Positions 1 to 6,251 of a DNA stretch of 11,116 nucleotides are shown here, piece by piece (positions within the stretch are counted from its first letter, which is position 1; every line of letters begins with the position of its first letter). Below the pieces are notes generated by a model. The model did not search any database and had not been told where the DNA came from. It saw only the letters and a program-made list of their open reading frames with translations. Origin of the DNA: Planctomycetota bacterium (GTDB lineage Bacteria > Planctomycetota > SZUA-567 > H5-PLA8 > CALKMO01); NCBI GenBank assembly GCA_026417845.1, contig JAOACM010000096.1, forward strand, positions 1-11,116, written 5' to 3'. Made by a program: the position numbers and the translations under genes.

Positions 1-18
1 ATAAGAGACAGTTTCATA

Positions 19-144
19 GCTTCTGTCCCGGAAACCTGCCGCCGCGGAGCTTATGGCTTTGCGATCTCGACTTCGCGGCACTGCGGCACCCAAGGTTTCT
101 GCCGCGTCCGGCCCGAAGCCATCCGGAGATTTTTGGACAGACTC
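19..144 (+). repeat. MITE-like element, long form (copy 1)
   Basis: About 126 bp with imperfect terminal inverted repeats. The left end (19-37) contains CTGTCCCGGAAACCT; the right end (126-144) reads GATTTTTGGACAGACTC and is followed by TTA (145-147). Positions 31-75 match the 81-bp copy at 5556-5600 at 42 of 45 bases. The whole interior also aligns with the copies at 6091-6217 (same orientation) and 9081-9204 (reverse orientation). The first bases of the left arm are degenerate, so that boundary is approximate; the stretch 1-18 contains TAAGAGACAG, which may be another element end. No ORF of its own. It is non-autonomous if it is a transposon. Confidence 0.7.
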
Positions 145-147
145 TTA

Positions 148-228
148 GCGTCCATCCGAAAAATCTACGGCGCACAGATTATCCACTCAGCGAGTCCCAC
201 TGTCCGGCAGGAAGTTCTGGACAGGCTC
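148..228. repeat. MITE-like element, short form (copy 2), inserted in the miaB stop codon
   Basis: An 81-bp element whose right end is TTCTGGACAGGCTC and whose left end is the weaker GCGTCCATCCGAAAAATCT. It is flanked on both sides by TTA (145-147 and 229-231), a 3-bp TNA target-site duplication. The left TTA also abuts copy 1. The right TTA is, on the minus strand, the TAA stop codon of miaB. The interior is diverged from the other copies, so this may be an old insertion. The length is identical to the copies at 5545-5625 and 8750-8830. Confidence 0.65.
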
Positions 229-1566
229 TTATCGCACCAGGCTTCCGTAAAGCGCCAGGGCTGTCGCTTTTTCGATCTTAACCCGGACGAGCGAACCGAT
301 CAGATCGGGCCCGCCCGGAAAGATCACTATCCTGAACGACCGGCTGCGCCCTGTGAGCCGTCCGGGATCAGTCTTGCTCGGCGAGTCCACGAGCACTTCC
401 TCGACGCAGCCGATCCTTTCCCGGTTGAGCCGCTCGGATATTCCGGCCTGCAGGGCGGCAAGTTCCGCGTGCCTCGCCTTCTTTTCCGCCTCCGGCACAT
501 CGTCCGGCATTCCGGCCGCCTCCGTGCCCGGCCGCGGACTGTATTTGAACAGGAAACACGATTGAAATCCGGCCCGGCGGACCAGGTCCAGCGTGTCCTC
601 GAAGTCGGCTCGGCTTTCCGTAGGAAAGCCTGCTATGAAATCGCTGGCGATGCCGATGCCGGGACAGAGCCTGCGCGCCGCGTCGAGCAGACGCAGGTAC
701 TTTTCCCGGGTGTAGCCGCGGCGCATCAGCTTCAATATCCTGTCCGAACCGGACTGGGCCGGCATGTGGATGAACGGCATGACCTTGTCGGAAAGCTCGG
801 CCATGGTCCGGAACAGGCTCTCCCGGCAATTGGCGGGGTGGTTGGTTATAAATCTGAGACGCAGCAGGCCCGGGATGCCGTACAGGCGGCGCAGGAGGGA
901 CTCCAGCGACGTCCCGTCGCCAAGGTCCCTTCCGTATGAATCTATCGTCTGGCCCAGGAGGGTTATCTCGCGGACCCCATCGGCGGCCAGCCTTCGCGCC
1001 TCCTCCTCGATGTCCTCCGCCGTCCTGCTCTTCTCCGGTCCTCTCGCGGAAGGCACCACGCAATACGAGCAGCGTCTGTTGCAGCCCCTCGAGACAGCGA
1101 CGCAAGCTTGGTGGGCGATGGGTCTGACGGCTGGAGCATCGCCGAAATCCACGCCGTCGCCTCCGGGCGCATCCCCGACGGCCACGAGGGGGCCCCCACG
1201 CGCGGCGGGCCGGCCTGAGGAAACCGCGTCGTAGAGCCTCCCTATTTCGGTAATGCGTCTTGCCCCCACCAGAAAATCCACGTGCGGGAACCGGCCTGCG
1301 ATAGAACCGGCCTCGCGCTCCGCCATGCAGCCCGCCACGACCAGGCGGCGCGCCGGGTCGCGCCTCCGCCATGCTCTGAGCTTGCCCAGAAGCGACAGGA
1401 CGCGATCCTCGGCATGCCGGCGCACCGAACAGGTGTTTACAATTATGAAATCAGCCTTCTTCGGGTCTTCCACCAGATCCGCGCCTCGGTCGCGCAGCAT
1501 CCCCGCGATCCGGCCGGAATCGTAGTCGTTCATCTGGCAGCCGAACGTAACGATGCAGACCCGCAC
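229..1566 (-). CDS. miaB: tRNA-2-methylthio-N6-dimethylallyladenosine synthase (MiaB), radical SAM methylthiotransferase
   Basis: Adds a methylthio group to N6-isopentenyladenosine at position 37 of tRNAs reading codons that start with U; cytosolic. The 445-residue protein has the family architecture. The N-terminal UPF0004 domain carries its three cluster cysteines, C10 (TFGCQMN), C46 (NTCSVR) and C80 (AGC). The radical SAM triad is C162, C166 and C169 in GCNRRCSYCVVP. Next comes the MiaB-typical HMPAQSGSDRILKLMRRGYT segment, and a C-terminal TRAM domain fills about 384-445. NTCSVR and RRGYTRE favour MiaB over RimO or MtaB. The frame is open to 1806, but the extra 80 residues are low-complexity and unlike the family. 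A GTG at 1566 preceded by GGAGG eight bases upstream fits the usual 440-470 residue length. The stop codon coincides with the target duplication of an inserted repeat element. Confidence 0.93.
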   Translation of the reverse strand: MRVCIVTFGCQMNDYDSGRIAGMLRDRGADLVEDPKKADFIIVNTCSVRRHAEDRVLSLLGKLRAWRRRDPARRLVVAGCMAEREAGSIAGRFPHVDFLVGARRITEIGRLYDAVSSGRPAARGGPLVAVGDAPGGDGVDFGDAPAVRPIAHQACVAVSRGCNRRCSYCVVPSARGPEKSRTAEDIEEEARRLAADGVREITLLGQTIDSYGRDLGDGTSLESLLRRLYGIPGLLRLRFITNHPANCRESLFRTMAELSDKVMPFIHMPAQSGSDRILKLMRRGYTREKYLRLLDAARRLCPGIGIASDFIAGFPTESRADFEDTLDLVRRAGFQSCFLFKYSPRPGTEAAGMPDDVPEAEKKARHAELAALQAGISERLNRERIGCVEEVLVDSPSKTDPGRLTGRSRSFRIVIFPGGPDLIGSLVRVKIEKATALALYGSLVR

Positions 1567-1574
1567 CGGATTTT

Positions 1575-1579
1575 CCTCC
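1575..1579 (-). promoter_or_regulatory. Shine-Dalgarno site deciding the miaB start
   Basis: GGAGG on the minus strand, eight bases before the GTG at 1564-1566. The alternative GTG at 1582-1584, six codons further upstream, has no comparable site. This supports a protein beginning VRVCIVTFGC. Confidence 0.65.
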
Positions 1580-1825
1580 GTCACGCCGCTTCGCCGCGCT
1601 GGTCCGGAGGCGACCAGAGATGGCCAGGGTTGCGCCCTGAGCCGCCGCGCGGACGCCGCGCCTGCCCCCGGCGGCGACCCCCAGCCCCCGATCCGGCCGC
1701 GCAACGCGCGCCACGGCGACCCGGCGGAACAAGTCGTACGGTCAAAAGCGGCCGCGCGAACTGCGCTCCGGAACCGCCGTGAATCATCCGACGGGCGGCG
1801 GTTCATCCGGGAATAGCGCCGCCAC

Positions 1826-1853
1826 CCCCGGCGATGCGCCTCTCTCGCCGGGG
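1826..1853. terminator. Hairpin between the phosphofructokinase gene and miaB, possible terminator
   Basis: A perfect 9-bp inverted repeat, CCCCGGCGA (1826-1834) and TCGCCGGGG (1845-1853), with a 10-base loop. It lies about 125 bp past the phosphofructokinase stop and 260 bp before the miaB start. There is no T-tract on either strand, so it is not a standard intrinsic terminator. It could equally be structure in the miaB leader. Confidence 0.25.
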
Positions 1854-1977
1854 AGAGTATCGGGGAGGGAGGCGGCTGACAATCGCCGGGCGATCCGTCA
1901 CAGCCCGTCCGGCAGGCTCGCTGCTTTCTCCTCCGCGAGGTTTCCGGTCGCCCGGAGAAGTTTCCGCCGCGCGCAGG

Positions 1978-3342
1978 CTACTTCTGGAACGTTTCCCCGC
2001 GGCGCAGCAGGCCCTTTGGGGGAAGCGTGCCGACCAGCGGCTTGGCGTATTCGATGAATTCCGGCGTCACATCGTTACCTTCGGCGTTCAGAAACCTGTC
2101 CGGAAGAGGCTTGTGGTTTGGTTTTCCGGCATCTATCAGCTTAAGGCCGGCTACATCGTCGAGCGGCGCAAGCGCCGGCTCGACGTGGTAGTCCTCGCCG
2201 TTCCCGGTGCGCTCGATCACGACAGACCCGTCAATGTTGCCGAGTATCGAGTATTTGACGGCCGCCTCGCCCACCATGAGCGCCTCGCGCGAATCCACCT
2301 CGCTGACGATCCCCGCGAAGGAGCGCTGGGCGTAACCGAGCGTGTCGGATCTGACGCGCGGCGCCTTTCCTGTCTCGCGCTTCATGGCCGCGGCCACGAC
2401 GCAGGCGAGCATGTCGGCCAGCGCGCCGGTGCCGGAGAGCTGCACGTGGCCGAAGGAATCCTTCTCTGCGCGCCCGGCGTCCTTCAGCATCTCTCCGAAG
2501 GCGTCCATCCACTTTATGACCGACTGCATTCCCATCTCATGAAGTTCGCGCCTGATGTGCTCGCTGTTCAGGAACTCATGGCCGTCCCTGTCGCAGATGC
2601 CCTCGCTGACGGCCACCAGACACCGCTTGTATTTCTTGTACACGCGCGAAATATCGGAAATAATTTCCCTCAAAGTCTTCGGCCTCTCCGGGACATAGAT
2701 CAGGTGCGGCCCGTCGCCTTCGTGTCTCCGGGCGAGGGCCGAGGCGGCGGTAAGCCAGCCGGCCGTCCTGCCCATGCATACGTCAATCTTTATGCCGGGC
2801 AGCGCGCGCTGATCCAGGTCGTTGCCCATGAAGCACTGCGCCACGTACTTTGCGGCGCTGCCGTAACCGGGGCAGTGGTCGGTCACCAGCAAGTCGTTGT
2901 CTATCGTCTTGGGAACATGAAATACCCGCAGTTCGTAGTTGTTGGCCGCAGCGATCCTGTTGATTATGCCGGCGGCGAGGGCCGAGTCGTTGCCGCCTAT
3001 GTAGAAAAAGTAGCGAACATCGTGCTTCCGGCATATCTCGAATATCTTTTTGCAGTCCTCTTCTGTAGGCTTCTTGCGACACGAGCCGAGCCCTGAGGCG
3101 GGACTGCTGGCGACCTCGGCCAGTTCGCGTGGCAGTTTTCCTCCGAGGTCTATCATGTCCTCCTTCAGGAACCCCTCGATGCCGTTATGCATGCCGTATA
3201 TCTTTTTGATGTAATCCTTATGGAAGCGCGCCTCGCGGATAACTCCCATGAGGCTCTGATTTATCACGGCGGTCGGTCCGCCGCTCTGCCCCACCACCAG
3301 ATTGCCCTCTACGATGCCGGTTCGTCTGATCCCTCCGCTCAT
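1978..3342 (-). CDS. 6-phosphofructokinase, probably pyrophosphate-dependent
   Basis: Phosphorylates fructose 6-phosphate to fructose 1,6-bisphosphate in glycolysis, probably with PPi as a reversible donor; cytosolic. The 454-residue protein has the phosphofructokinase fold motifs in order. GQSGGPTAVIN (18-28) is the N-terminal phosphate loop. IGGNDS (115-120) is the phosphoryl-donor site. PKTIDNDL (144-151) carries the catalytic Asp148. MGRTAGW is at 190-196 and a sugar-binding SEG at 246-248. The Asp in GGNDS (E. coli Gly104 position) and Lys145 in PKTIDND (E. coli Gly124 position) are the residues known to mark PPi-dependent enzymes. The ATG at 3342 is preceded by GGAGGG at good spacing. 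Monocistronic by spacing. An ATP-dependent member of the same clade cannot be fully excluded without assay. Confidence 0.9.
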   Translation of the reverse strand: MSGGIRRTGIVEGNLVVGQSGGPTAVINQSLMGVIREARFHKDYIKKIYGMHNGIEGFLKEDMIDLGGKLPRELAEVASSPASGLGSCRKKPTEEDCKKIFEICRKHDVRYFFYIGGNDSALAAGIINRIAAANNYELRVFHVPKTIDNDLLVTDHCPGYGSAAKYVAQCFMGNDLDQRALPGIKIDVCMGRTAGWLTAASALARRHEGDGPHLIYVPERPKTLREIISDISRVYKKYKRCLVAVSEGICDRDGHEFLNSEHIRRELHEMGMQSVIKWMDAFGEMLKDAGRAEKDSFGHVQLSGTGALADMLACVVAAAMKRETGKAPRVRSDTLGYAQRSFAGIVSEVDSREALMVGEAAVKYSILGNIDGSVVIERTGNGEDYHVEPALAPLDDVAGLKLIDAGKPNHKPLPDRFLNAEGNDVTPEFIEYAKPLVGTLPPKGLLRRGETFQK

Positions 3343-3536
3343 CTTCGCCCTCCGCTCCCGAACCCGGGACCCCGACCTCCCCCGGACAGTTTGCTCCCCG
3401 GAGGCTCACGCCTCGCTCCACGTTTATCCTGAAGCCGTTCCCGGTTTTCCTGTTCCCTCAGATGGTTCCTATCCGATCCATCCGCGCCAGCAGGCAGGGA
3501 CTGCCGGCTCAATGCAGTCCTGAGGTCGCACGAGTA

Positions 3537-3564
3537 ATAATGCTGCGTCGCCCGGATTTGTCCA
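3537..3564 (-). promoter_or_regulatory. Candidate sigma70-like promoter for the phosphofructokinase gene
   Basis: On the minus strand, TGGACA (3559-3564) matches the -35 consensus at 5 of 6. A 16-bp spacer separates it from CATTAT (3537-3542), 4 of 6 to TATAAT. This is one of the few A/T-rich spots in the spacer. It would give a leader of about 190 bases. Prediction by eye only. Confidence 0.3.
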
Positions 3565-3782
3565 GCGACGGTGCAGGGAGACGGGAGATAGGGGGACATG
3601 GCTGTAGCTGCAAGGTCGGATACGGGCGTCCAGAAGCGTTTCGAGGGGAAGGCAGCCCCGCCGTCGCCTCCCGCCCGTATCTCCGCGGATTGCCTCCGAC
3701 GGCCCCCGGATCACTTGGTCGGCATCCGCATTTACGGCCATGCACCCAGGCTGGCGCGTCCGGAGGATGCCGTGGATGCCGC

Positions 3783-3809
3783 TTGACAGAGGCGCGGTTT
3801 TCAAGTAAT
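3783..3809 (+). promoter_or_regulatory. Candidate promoter for the ACT-domain gene
   Basis: A perfect -35 hexamer TTGACA (3783-3788) lies about 120 bp before the ACT gene start. The best -10 is AGTAAT (3804-3809) at 15-bp spacing, which keeps only the last four bases of the consensus. The -10 match and the spacing are both weak. Confidence 0.3.
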
Positions 3810-3897
3810 CGGCGCTGGACGATAAGCGCGCGAACCGGGAGCATTGCGTCGCTGATACAGGAAGCGGCTGTTCGTTGCCCCGGCGCGGTGCGCGCGG

Positions 3898-3905
3898 AAA
3901 GGAGG
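3898..3905 (+). promoter_or_regulatory. Shine-Dalgarno site deciding the ACT-protein start
   Basis: AAAGGAGG, a near-complete anti-SD match, five bases before the GTG at 3911. The upstream ATG at 3875 has no such site and would add a basic 12-residue tail absent from ACT proteins. Confidence 0.75.
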
Positions 3906-3910
3906 GGCGT

Positions 3911-4300
3911 GTGATAGTAGCAAGGCAGCTCTCTGTGTTCATGGCCAACAAACCCGGCGTGCTGGCCAAATTATGCGAGTCGCTCGCGGAACACGACGTG
4001 AACATAATGGCCATCTCGGTTTCGGACACTGTGGATCACGCCGTCGTCCGGCTCATAGTGTCCGATCCGCGCAAGGCCCTCGACATACTCGAATCCCATA
4101 ACATGCTGATCGTGGAGACGGACGTGCTCCTGGTACCGGTTCGGAACAAGCCGGGAGAACTGGCCTCGCTGAGCCGCAAGCTCGCCAGGGCCAGGATCAA
4201 CATCGAATATGCCTACGGCAGCGCGACAAATGAGGGGAGCGAGTCGTTCCTGGTGCTCCGGGTCAGCGACGTTGCAAAAGCAAGGAAGGCGCTCAAGTAG
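3911..4300 (+). CDS. Tandem ACT-domain protein, putative amino-acid-binding regulator
   Basis: A 129-residue protein made almost entirely of two ACT domains. ACT 1 is about 6-63, with the ligand-loop motif NKPGVLAKL. ACT 2 is about 72-129, with the matching NKPGELASLSRKL. Each starts with a beta strand, followed by the NKPG turn and a helix. ACT domains bind small ligands, usually amino acids, and stand-alone tandem-ACT proteins of this size are widespread without an assigned enzyme activity. No catalytic domain is attached. GTG start with a strong AAAGGAGG. It is transcribed alone; the upstream neighbour is divergent and the downstream one convergent, so the context does not name the pathway. 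The role is inferred as ligand-responsive regulation or sensing. Confidence 0.85.
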   Translation: MIVARQLSVFMANKPGVLAKLCESLAEHDVNIMAISVSDTVDHAVVRLIVSDPRKALDILESHNMLIVETDVLLVPVRNKPGELASLSRKLARARINIEYAYGSATNEGSESFLVLRVSDVAKARKALK

Positions 4301-4614
4301 GGCTGGAGAGCCCGATCCGCCGGATCGGGATGTGATTCCGGCGGCCTGGCTGGTCTCCGGGGTTTCGTCAGATCGCCCGCCGATCGCCCGCTGCGGCGCC
4401 TCCTGCGTTCCTCTGTCGAACAACGCAGCCGTCGCCGTCCCCCGCTTTCGTGCCGTCCTTCCCTCCGGTGCTGGGAAGACCGCCCCGGCGATGGTGCAGC
4501 ATCGAAGGATCGGGGTGCCTTCCCGCCTGCCGGACAGCAGATAACCCCCGGCACCCCCGGGTTGCCTGGAGCGACGCACGGGGCGATGCCGGGCGAAGGG
4601 AGGTACGAATGGAC
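4301..4614. other. Convergent spacer between the ACT and isomerase genes
   Basis: 314 bp. Apart from the hairpin right after the ACT stop I see no gene, promoter or repeat copy. A strong SD-like AAGGGAGG (4596-4603) precedes an ATG at 4609. The resulting ORF is only 15 codons and overlaps the isomerase end in antisense, so it is not called. Confidence 0.5.
4311..4329. terminator. Hairpin just after the ACT gene, probable terminator structure
   Basis: CCCGATCC (4311-4318), loop GCC, GGATCGGG (4322-4329): a perfect 8-bp stem starting ten bases after the ACT stop codon. No T-run follows on the plus strand, so an intrinsic terminator is plausible but not classical. Confidence 0.4.
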
Positions 4615-5523
4615 CTATGGGGTCCGCCCGGCGATCAGCCTCTTCAGCGCAGCTAGGCTTTTCGCGGCGGTCCTGTCGAGATTTTCCTCGCTGCCGCCGC
4701 CGCGCAGGGGGGAGCACATCTCGTACGCCACATAACCGGAAAATCCACCCTCCCGCAGCCCCCTGAAGAACGGCCCGTAATCCATGAACCCTTCACCTAC
4801 GGGGACGGCGCGGAACATGTCTGGGACGCTCTCGAAGCAGTCCAGGTTCCCTGCATACCGGAACCGCCTCAACCGCACGTAGTCGGCCACCGTCGTCTGC
4901 ACCATCCTCGGCGCCATGATCCTGGCCGCCTTCCTCAGGTCGTCGCCGTGCTGTGCCGGTGCCCACGGATCGAACATCGCCTTGCAGTTGGGATGGTTAA
5001 CGTCATCAAGGAACTCCATGAACGCCTCGAAGGATCCGCCTATGTCGTGGTGATTCTGCACCCCGCAGGCCACGCCAAGGTCCTCCATCGCATTCGCACA
5101 TTCCCGGACCGCGTTGACGCAGATGTTCCAGTCCTCTCTGGGAGAGTACGCGTCGTAGCCGGTGAATATCCTGACGATCCCGGCGCCAAGCGCCTTGGCC
5201 ATTTCTCCCAACCGCCTGACGTACGCCACCTGGAATTCGACCGTCGGTATGAAGTGCGCGGATGGATTCTGGCGGCCGGCGGTGAAATCAGTGTAGGCGG
5301 CGATAGTGCATATCTTCACGTTGTGCTTCCCGGCCGCCTCGCGAATCCCCGCCAGGTCGCGGTCGGTCGTATCGAGGACCGACAGGTGAGGCCGCTTGCC
5401 CATGAGCTGGACGGCCGGGTAGCCCAGCTTCGCCGCCTTGGCGATGAAGGATTTCACGTCCAGCCTGTGTTGACCCCACAGGCCCGCGTAGCTCACGGAG
5501 AACAAAGCTGGAGTCATGCTCAT
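4615..5523 (-). CDS. Sugar phosphate isomerase/epimerase family protein (TIM barrel)
   Basis: A 302-residue protein of the xylose-isomerase-like / AP-endonuclease-2 TIM-barrel superfamily. These use a divalent metal to isomerise or epimerise sugars or cyclitols. Strand-end motifs appear in order: SYAGLWGQ near the N-terminus, GAGIVRIFTGYD (113-124), GVQNHHD (154-160), MFDPWAPAQH (183-192), VPVGEGFMDY (240-249) and AYEMCSPL (266-273). Likely metal ligands are Asp185 and Glu268, with Gln156/His158 where many relatives have Glu. GEG (243-245) is the usual substrate-loop motif. The ATG at 5523 is preceded by AGGAGG nine bases upstream. The gene is divergent from a NagA-like deacetylase, so a carbohydrate catabolic role is reasonable. 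The substrate cannot be read from sequence. Confidence 0.85.
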   Translation of the reverse strand: MSMTPALFSVSYAGLWGQHRLDVKSFIAKAAKLGYPAVQLMGKRPHLSVLDTTDRDLAGIREAAGKHNVKICTIAAYTDFTAGRQNPSAHFIPTVEFQVAYVRRLGEMAKALGAGIVRIFTGYDAYSPREDWNICVNAVRECANAMEDLGVACGVQNHHDIGGSFEAFMEFLDDVNHPNCKAMFDPWAPAQHGDDLRKAARIMAPRMVQTTVADYVRLRRFRYAGNLDCFESVPDMFRAVPVGEGFMDYGPFFRGLREGGFSGYVAYEMCSPLRGGGSEENLDRTAAKSLAALKRLIAGRTP

Positions 5524-5544
5524 TTCGACGCCCCTCCTGATTTA

Positions 5545-5625
5545 GAGCCTATCCAGAAACCTGCCGCCGCGGAGCTTATGGCTCTGCGCTCCCGACTTCG
5601 TAGCGGGAGGTTTTTGGACAGGCTC
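5545..5625 (+). repeat. MITE-like element, short form (copy 3)
   Basis: An 81-bp element with 19-bp arms counted from the preceding A: AGAGCCTATCCAGAAACCT (5544-5562) and, at 5608-5626, AGGTTTTTGGACAGGCTCT, which are inverted repeats at 17 of 19 positions. Flanked by TTA (5542-5544) and TCA (5626-5628), a TNA duplication with one changed base. Its left 45 bases differ from copy 1 at only three positions. The right half lacks about 45 bp present in the long form. It lies 20 bp upstream of the isomerase start codon, so it is probably within or next to that gene's leader. Confidence 0.8.
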
Positions 5626-5628
5626 TCA

Positions 5629-6002
5629 TCCCGTCCCTCCGTGCGCCAGCGGCCGGCCTCGTGCCGCAGGTCGCATCCTGTGTCTCTGCCAGGGCTGATC
5701 CCTGGATCCGCCAGGGTCGGGCCGTGCCGGTCATTCGCCGGTCTCTCTGGCGACATCCGTCGCGCCGGCCCGGCCGTCCGACGCGGCCGTCCGACGCGGC
5801 CGCCCACGCGCCGGATGTTACGCATTCCGGTCGCCTCTATACAGCGCAAAATCGGCGTGTCCGCGCGGCCGCGGCGCGGTAAACTATCCCGCTCCTCCGG
5901 AAATCTTCCTGGCGCGACGGGCATGGGGGCGCCGGTTGGGAGAACGTGGGCGCGTGCCCGTCGCGGCCGGCGCCGGGCGGGCGCGGGAGGCGGCAACATT
6001 AA
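5629..6002. other. Core of the divergent isomerase/NagA spacer
   Basis: 374 bp between element copies 3 and 4. It is very G+C rich with no supportable gene. It contains a 13-bp tandem repeat (5771-5808), a small hairpin CCAGGG/CCCTGG (5689-5705) and two A/T-richer patches (around 5838-5856 and 5880-5888) where promoters for the divergent genes could lie. I could not identify a convincing -35/-10 pair. Confidence 0.45.
5771..5808. repeat. Short tandem repeat, 13-bp unit, about 2.9 copies
   Basis: The unit CGGCCGTCCGACG occurs at 5771-5783 and 5784-5796 exactly, then as CGGCCGCCCACG at 5797-5808. It is noncoding, in the divergent spacer. It could be replication slippage or a repeated protein-binding site. 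Confidence 0.7.
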
Positions 6003-6005
6003 TCA

Positions 6006-6087
6006 GAGCCTGTCCGGAAATCCCCCGGACGGGAAGGGAGGCGGCACTGAGCCCAAAGCTTCGCGTTCGAGGTTTCTGGAAGGAATC
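6006..6087. repeat. MITE-like element, short form (copy 4, left half of a compound)
   Basis: Begins GAGCCTGTCCGGAAAT after TCA (6003-6005) and ends in a degenerate right arm, AGGTTTCTGGAAGGAATC. About 82 bp, the same size class as the 81-bp copies. The interior resembles the copy at 8750-8830 in the same orientation. It directly abuts copy 5. The right boundary is approximate because its arm is decayed. Confidence 0.6.
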
Positions 6088-6090
6088 CTG

Positions 6091-6217
6091 GAACCTTATC
6101 CGAAAACCTGCCGTCGCGAGGCTTACGGCTTTACGATCTCGACTTCGCGACGCTGCGGCGCCCAGGATTTCCGCCGCGTCCGAGCCGAAATCCCTATGTA
6201 GGTGCTTAGACAGGCTC
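6091..6217 (+). repeat. MITE-like element, long form (copy 5, right half of a compound)
   Basis: About 127 bp. The left arm is GAACCTTATCCGAAAACCT (6091-6109); the right arm ends in AGACAGGCTC (6208-6217), followed by TTA (6218-6220). The interior aligns end to end with copy 1, sharing segments such as GATCTCGACTTCGCG and CCGCCGCGTCCG. It ends 34 bp upstream of the NagA start codon, so the nagA promoter must lie inside or upstream of it, or in that short gap. Confidence 0.75.
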
Positions 6218-6251
6218 TTAATCACGGGGGCGGGGAAGGGAGGCGTTCGAG

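Larger units (their letters stand above)
1567..1977. other. Intergenic spacer between the phosphofructokinase gene and miaB
   Basis: 411 bp, G+C rich. It is open in the miaB frame as far as 1806, but the translation is an Arg/Ala/Gly/Pro-rich string without domain features, so I treat it as noncoding leader. It holds one strong hairpin (1826-1853). No confident promoter was seen. No full copy of the dispersed element is recognisable here. Confidence 0.5.
3343..3910. other. Divergent spacer between the phosphofructokinase and ACT-protein genes
   Basis: 568 bp without a convincing gene. Overlapping ORFs on both strands give Arg/Pro/Ser-rich translations with no recognisable domain. It holds candidate promoters for both flanking genes. 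Near 3721-3780 a GGCATCC (3721-3727) could pair with either of two GGATGCC copies (3765-3771 and 3774-3780). No copy of the dispersed MITE-like element was found here, unlike most other long spacers in the window. Confidence 0.5.

Noticed and set aside
1..231. Two neighbouring repeat copies read as a possible CRISPR fragment
   Set aside because: The copies are 81 and 126 bp, diverged, with inverted terminal arms and TNA flanks; no short direct repeats with regular spacers.
1567..1806. 80-residue N-terminal extension of miaB from an upstream ATG at 1806
   Set aside because: Low-complexity Arg/Gly/Ala/Pro translation, absent from the family, and the strong SD sits before the GTG at 1566.
1834..3096. 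420-codon plus-strand ORF
   Set aside because: Antisense to the well-supported phosphofructokinase gene; no domain motifs. Long shadow frames are expected at this G+C content.
3462..4029. Overlapping ORFs on both strands before and into the ACT gene (150 and 186 codons)
   Set aside because: No domain resemblance and no convincing SD; both overlap the clear ACT gene in other frames.
4596..4656. Strong SD (AAGGGAGG) with ATG at 4609
   Set aside because: Only 15 codons, antisense to the end of the isomerase gene; no recognisable peptide.
4948..6201. 417-codon plus-strand ORF
   Set aside because: Antisense to the isomerase, then runs through the spacer and several repeat elements; composition is Arg/Pro-rich with no motif.
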